Below are positions 62,768-64,000 of a stretch of DNA of 64,000 nucleotides, piece by piece. How positions within the stretch are numbered: position 1 is the stretch's first letter; each line of letters begins with the position of its first letter. The stretch comes from Alphaproteobacteria bacterium (lineage in GTDB: Bacteria > Pseudomonadota > Alphaproteobacteria > RF32 > CAG-239), in NCBI GenBank assembly GCA_017445475.1, contig JAFSUB010000018.1, positions 1 through 64,000 on the forward strand. The letters are read 5' to 3'. The notes beneath the pieces are model-generated. The model ran no database searches. It was not told the origin of the DNA and saw nothing but the letters and a program-made list of their open reading frames with translations. Position numbers and translations under genes: made by a program.

Positions 62768-64000
62768 TTATTTTTCGACAATCATAACTTTTTGGGCGGC
62801 GAAAATGTAGCCGTATACAACCTTATCGCCCTCATTTCTCAAGGGTTTGTAGAGCATATCAAGTTTGTTATAGCCGCGTTTTTTGAGCTGTTTTAAGATG
62901 TAGTTGGTTGAATGAACAAATCTGGCGGCGGGAGTGATGCAATAATCATCTTTATTCAAATTATTTTCGCAAATACTGAAAACGAAAAGGCCGCCGAGCG
63001 AAAGAACTTTTGCGACACCTTCAAAAAGCGGCTTTAAATCACCAAAGTAGGTGAGCACATCGCCGGCAACCACAAGTTGATATGTTTTGTCGGTTGTGTT
63101 TAAAAAATTGACGATTTCAGTTTGCTCAAGGTGGCTGTAAACACCCTTTTGCCTTGCTTTTTCAAGCATTTTCGAAGATAAATCAACACCCGTTATGGCA
63201 CTCCAGCCGATAATGTCTTTAATCATCTGTGCGCAAAGCCCCGTGCCGCAACCCAAATCAAGACAGTTCGTGCGTTTGAAAAATTCCTTTTTATGGTGTT
63301 TTTGAACCATCTCGGCAATATGTTGCGGAACCAGATATTCCAGCCCGTGCAACGTTTCATCAAAATCGGTTGCAAAAGCATCGAAAATACGCACAAGATA
63401 TTCGGTTTCGGCTGTTTTGATTTTTTTATCTTCCAAAATGGAGTTGGCCATATAAGCGACCAACTTGTTTTTTTCGAAGGCTTCGAGCCATTTTCTTGCA
63501 TATTCAAGCGCCAAATCCGATTTTTTTTCATCAATACATTCATAGAGCAAATAGCCGAAATTGATGTGTTGGTCGTCTGCCGCGTCGCCGGCAAACAGAA
63601 CCGCTTTCCAGCCGAAATTTAAGGCGTTTTTCCAATCTTCCGCTTTTTGATAAAGCCGGCTCAAAGAGTTGTAAATCCACGGGTTGTCGCTTTTAAAATT
63701 TAAGGCTTTCAAAAGGTTTTTTTCAGCTTTTTCGGTTTTTGAGAGTTCCATATACGAGTTTCCGGCAATGATATAGGCATCAACGCTTGCCGGATATATT
63801 TCAAGCGCCTTAAAAGCAAAATCAATCGCCTTAACATATTTTCCCAAGTCAAACGACGTGTTTGCCATGTTAATCAAGCCGATATAGCTTGACGGATTGA
63901 TGGCGCAAACTTTTTCATAAAACGAAAGGGCTGTTTCAAAATCTGCCTTGCAATAGGCGCAATTGCCCAAAATCAGCAGAGCCGACGTGTCGTTGTTGAA
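62768..64000 (-). CDS. TPR-repeat methyltransferase (5' partial, runs off right edge)
   Basis: The frame is open from base 64000 to the stop at 62768, so the N-terminus lies outside the window. The visible part (about 410 residues) has four to five TPR units in the first 200 residues (ALLILGNCAYCKADFETAL, ANTSFDLGKYVKAIDFAFK). A class I SAM-dependent methyltransferase domain follows, with motif I CLDLGCGTGLCAQ, then GVDLSSKMLEKA and VVAGDVLTYF. Such TPR-methyltransferase fusions act on unknown protein or small-molecule substrates. Confidence 0.8.
   Translation of the reverse strand, partial: FNNDTSALLILGNCAYCKADFETALSFYEKVCAINPSSYIGLINMANTSFDLGKYVKAIDFAFKALEIYPASVDAYIIAGNSYMELSKTEKAEKNLLKALNFKSDNPWIYNSLSRLYQKAEDWKNALNFGWKAVLFAGDAADDQHINFGYLLYECIDEKKSDLALEYARKWLEAFEKNKLVAYMANSILEDKKIKTAETEYLVRIFDAFATDFDETLHGLEYLVPQHIAEMVQKHHKKEFFKRTNCLDLGCGTGLCAQMIKDIIGWSAITGVDLSSKMLEKARQKGVYSHLEQTEIVNFLNTTDKTYQLVVAGDVLTYFGDLKPLFEGVAKVLSLGGLFVFSICENNLNKDDYCITPAARFVHSTNYILKQLKKRGYNKLDMLYKPLRNEGDKVVYGYIFAAQKVMIVEK

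Overview
The window looks like a chromosomal segment of an AT-rich, host-associated alphaproteobacterium living with little or no oxygen. Alphaproteobacterial signs are the CckA-type hybrid kinase next to an Hda-like DnaA paralogue, a MipZ/ParA-like protein, an mrcA-prfB-AsmA block, and a dnaK promoter that fits the alphaproteobacterial RpoH consensus. Signs of low-oxygen life are rubrerythrin, a two-cluster ferredoxin, a TM1266-type hydrogenase-linked regulator and glycogen phosphorylase. The N-terminus of the prepilin-like protein resembles ones I remember from uncultured gut Alphaproteobacteria. That placement is inference from memory, not a search result.

Layout. 1-2567 (minus) is the N-terminal ~855 codons of a secreted cysteine-rich repeat protein that runs off the left edge. 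2738-8071 holds an Aas-type acyltransferase/acyl-ACP synthetase, rubrerythrin, an M23 endopeptidase, tRNA-Asp and MscL. 8152-14963 (minus) reads sppA, gatC, gatA, gatB, a nucleoside-hydrolase-like protein and a ZIP transporter. 15197-23237 (plus) has a prepilin-like gene, then mrcA, prfB with a programmed +1 frameshift, an AsmA/YhdP-like giant and a HAD-like protein. 23239-34857 contains a lipoprotein, hslO, recX, glgP, cckA-hda, pgm, and a D,D-carboxypeptidase with a ParA/MipZ-like partner.

34962-40981 (plus) is a translation block: tRNA-His, rpmI, rplT, pheS, pheT, proS. 41053-49000 (minus) carries a lytic transglycosylase, an acyl-ACP thioesterase and a second Aas, then a cysteine-rich degenerate-protease protein, a ComM/YifB ATPase and a small lipoprotein. 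49213-64000 has dnaB, a 1335-residue autotransporter, ferredoxin, the TM1266-type regulator, a CPA2 antiporter, htpG, a barrel-like exported protein, a 36-residue Ser/Lys-rich ORF, dnaK and a TPR-methyltransferase cut by the right edge.

The genes are mostly housekeeping (translation, envelope synthesis, chaperones, cell cycle). Less ordinary are the exported proteins: the cysteine-rich repeat protein, the CxxC plus degenerate trypsin-fold protein, the autotransporter and the prepilin. Several familiar folds also carry altered active sites: the ParA-like, nucleoside-hydrolase-like, HAD-like and trypsin-like proteins. There is no CRISPR array, insertion sequence, rRNA or prophage. The best candidates for something undescribed are the cysteine-rich repeat protein, the CxxC/pseudo-protease protein and the 36-residue ORF between two stress genes.
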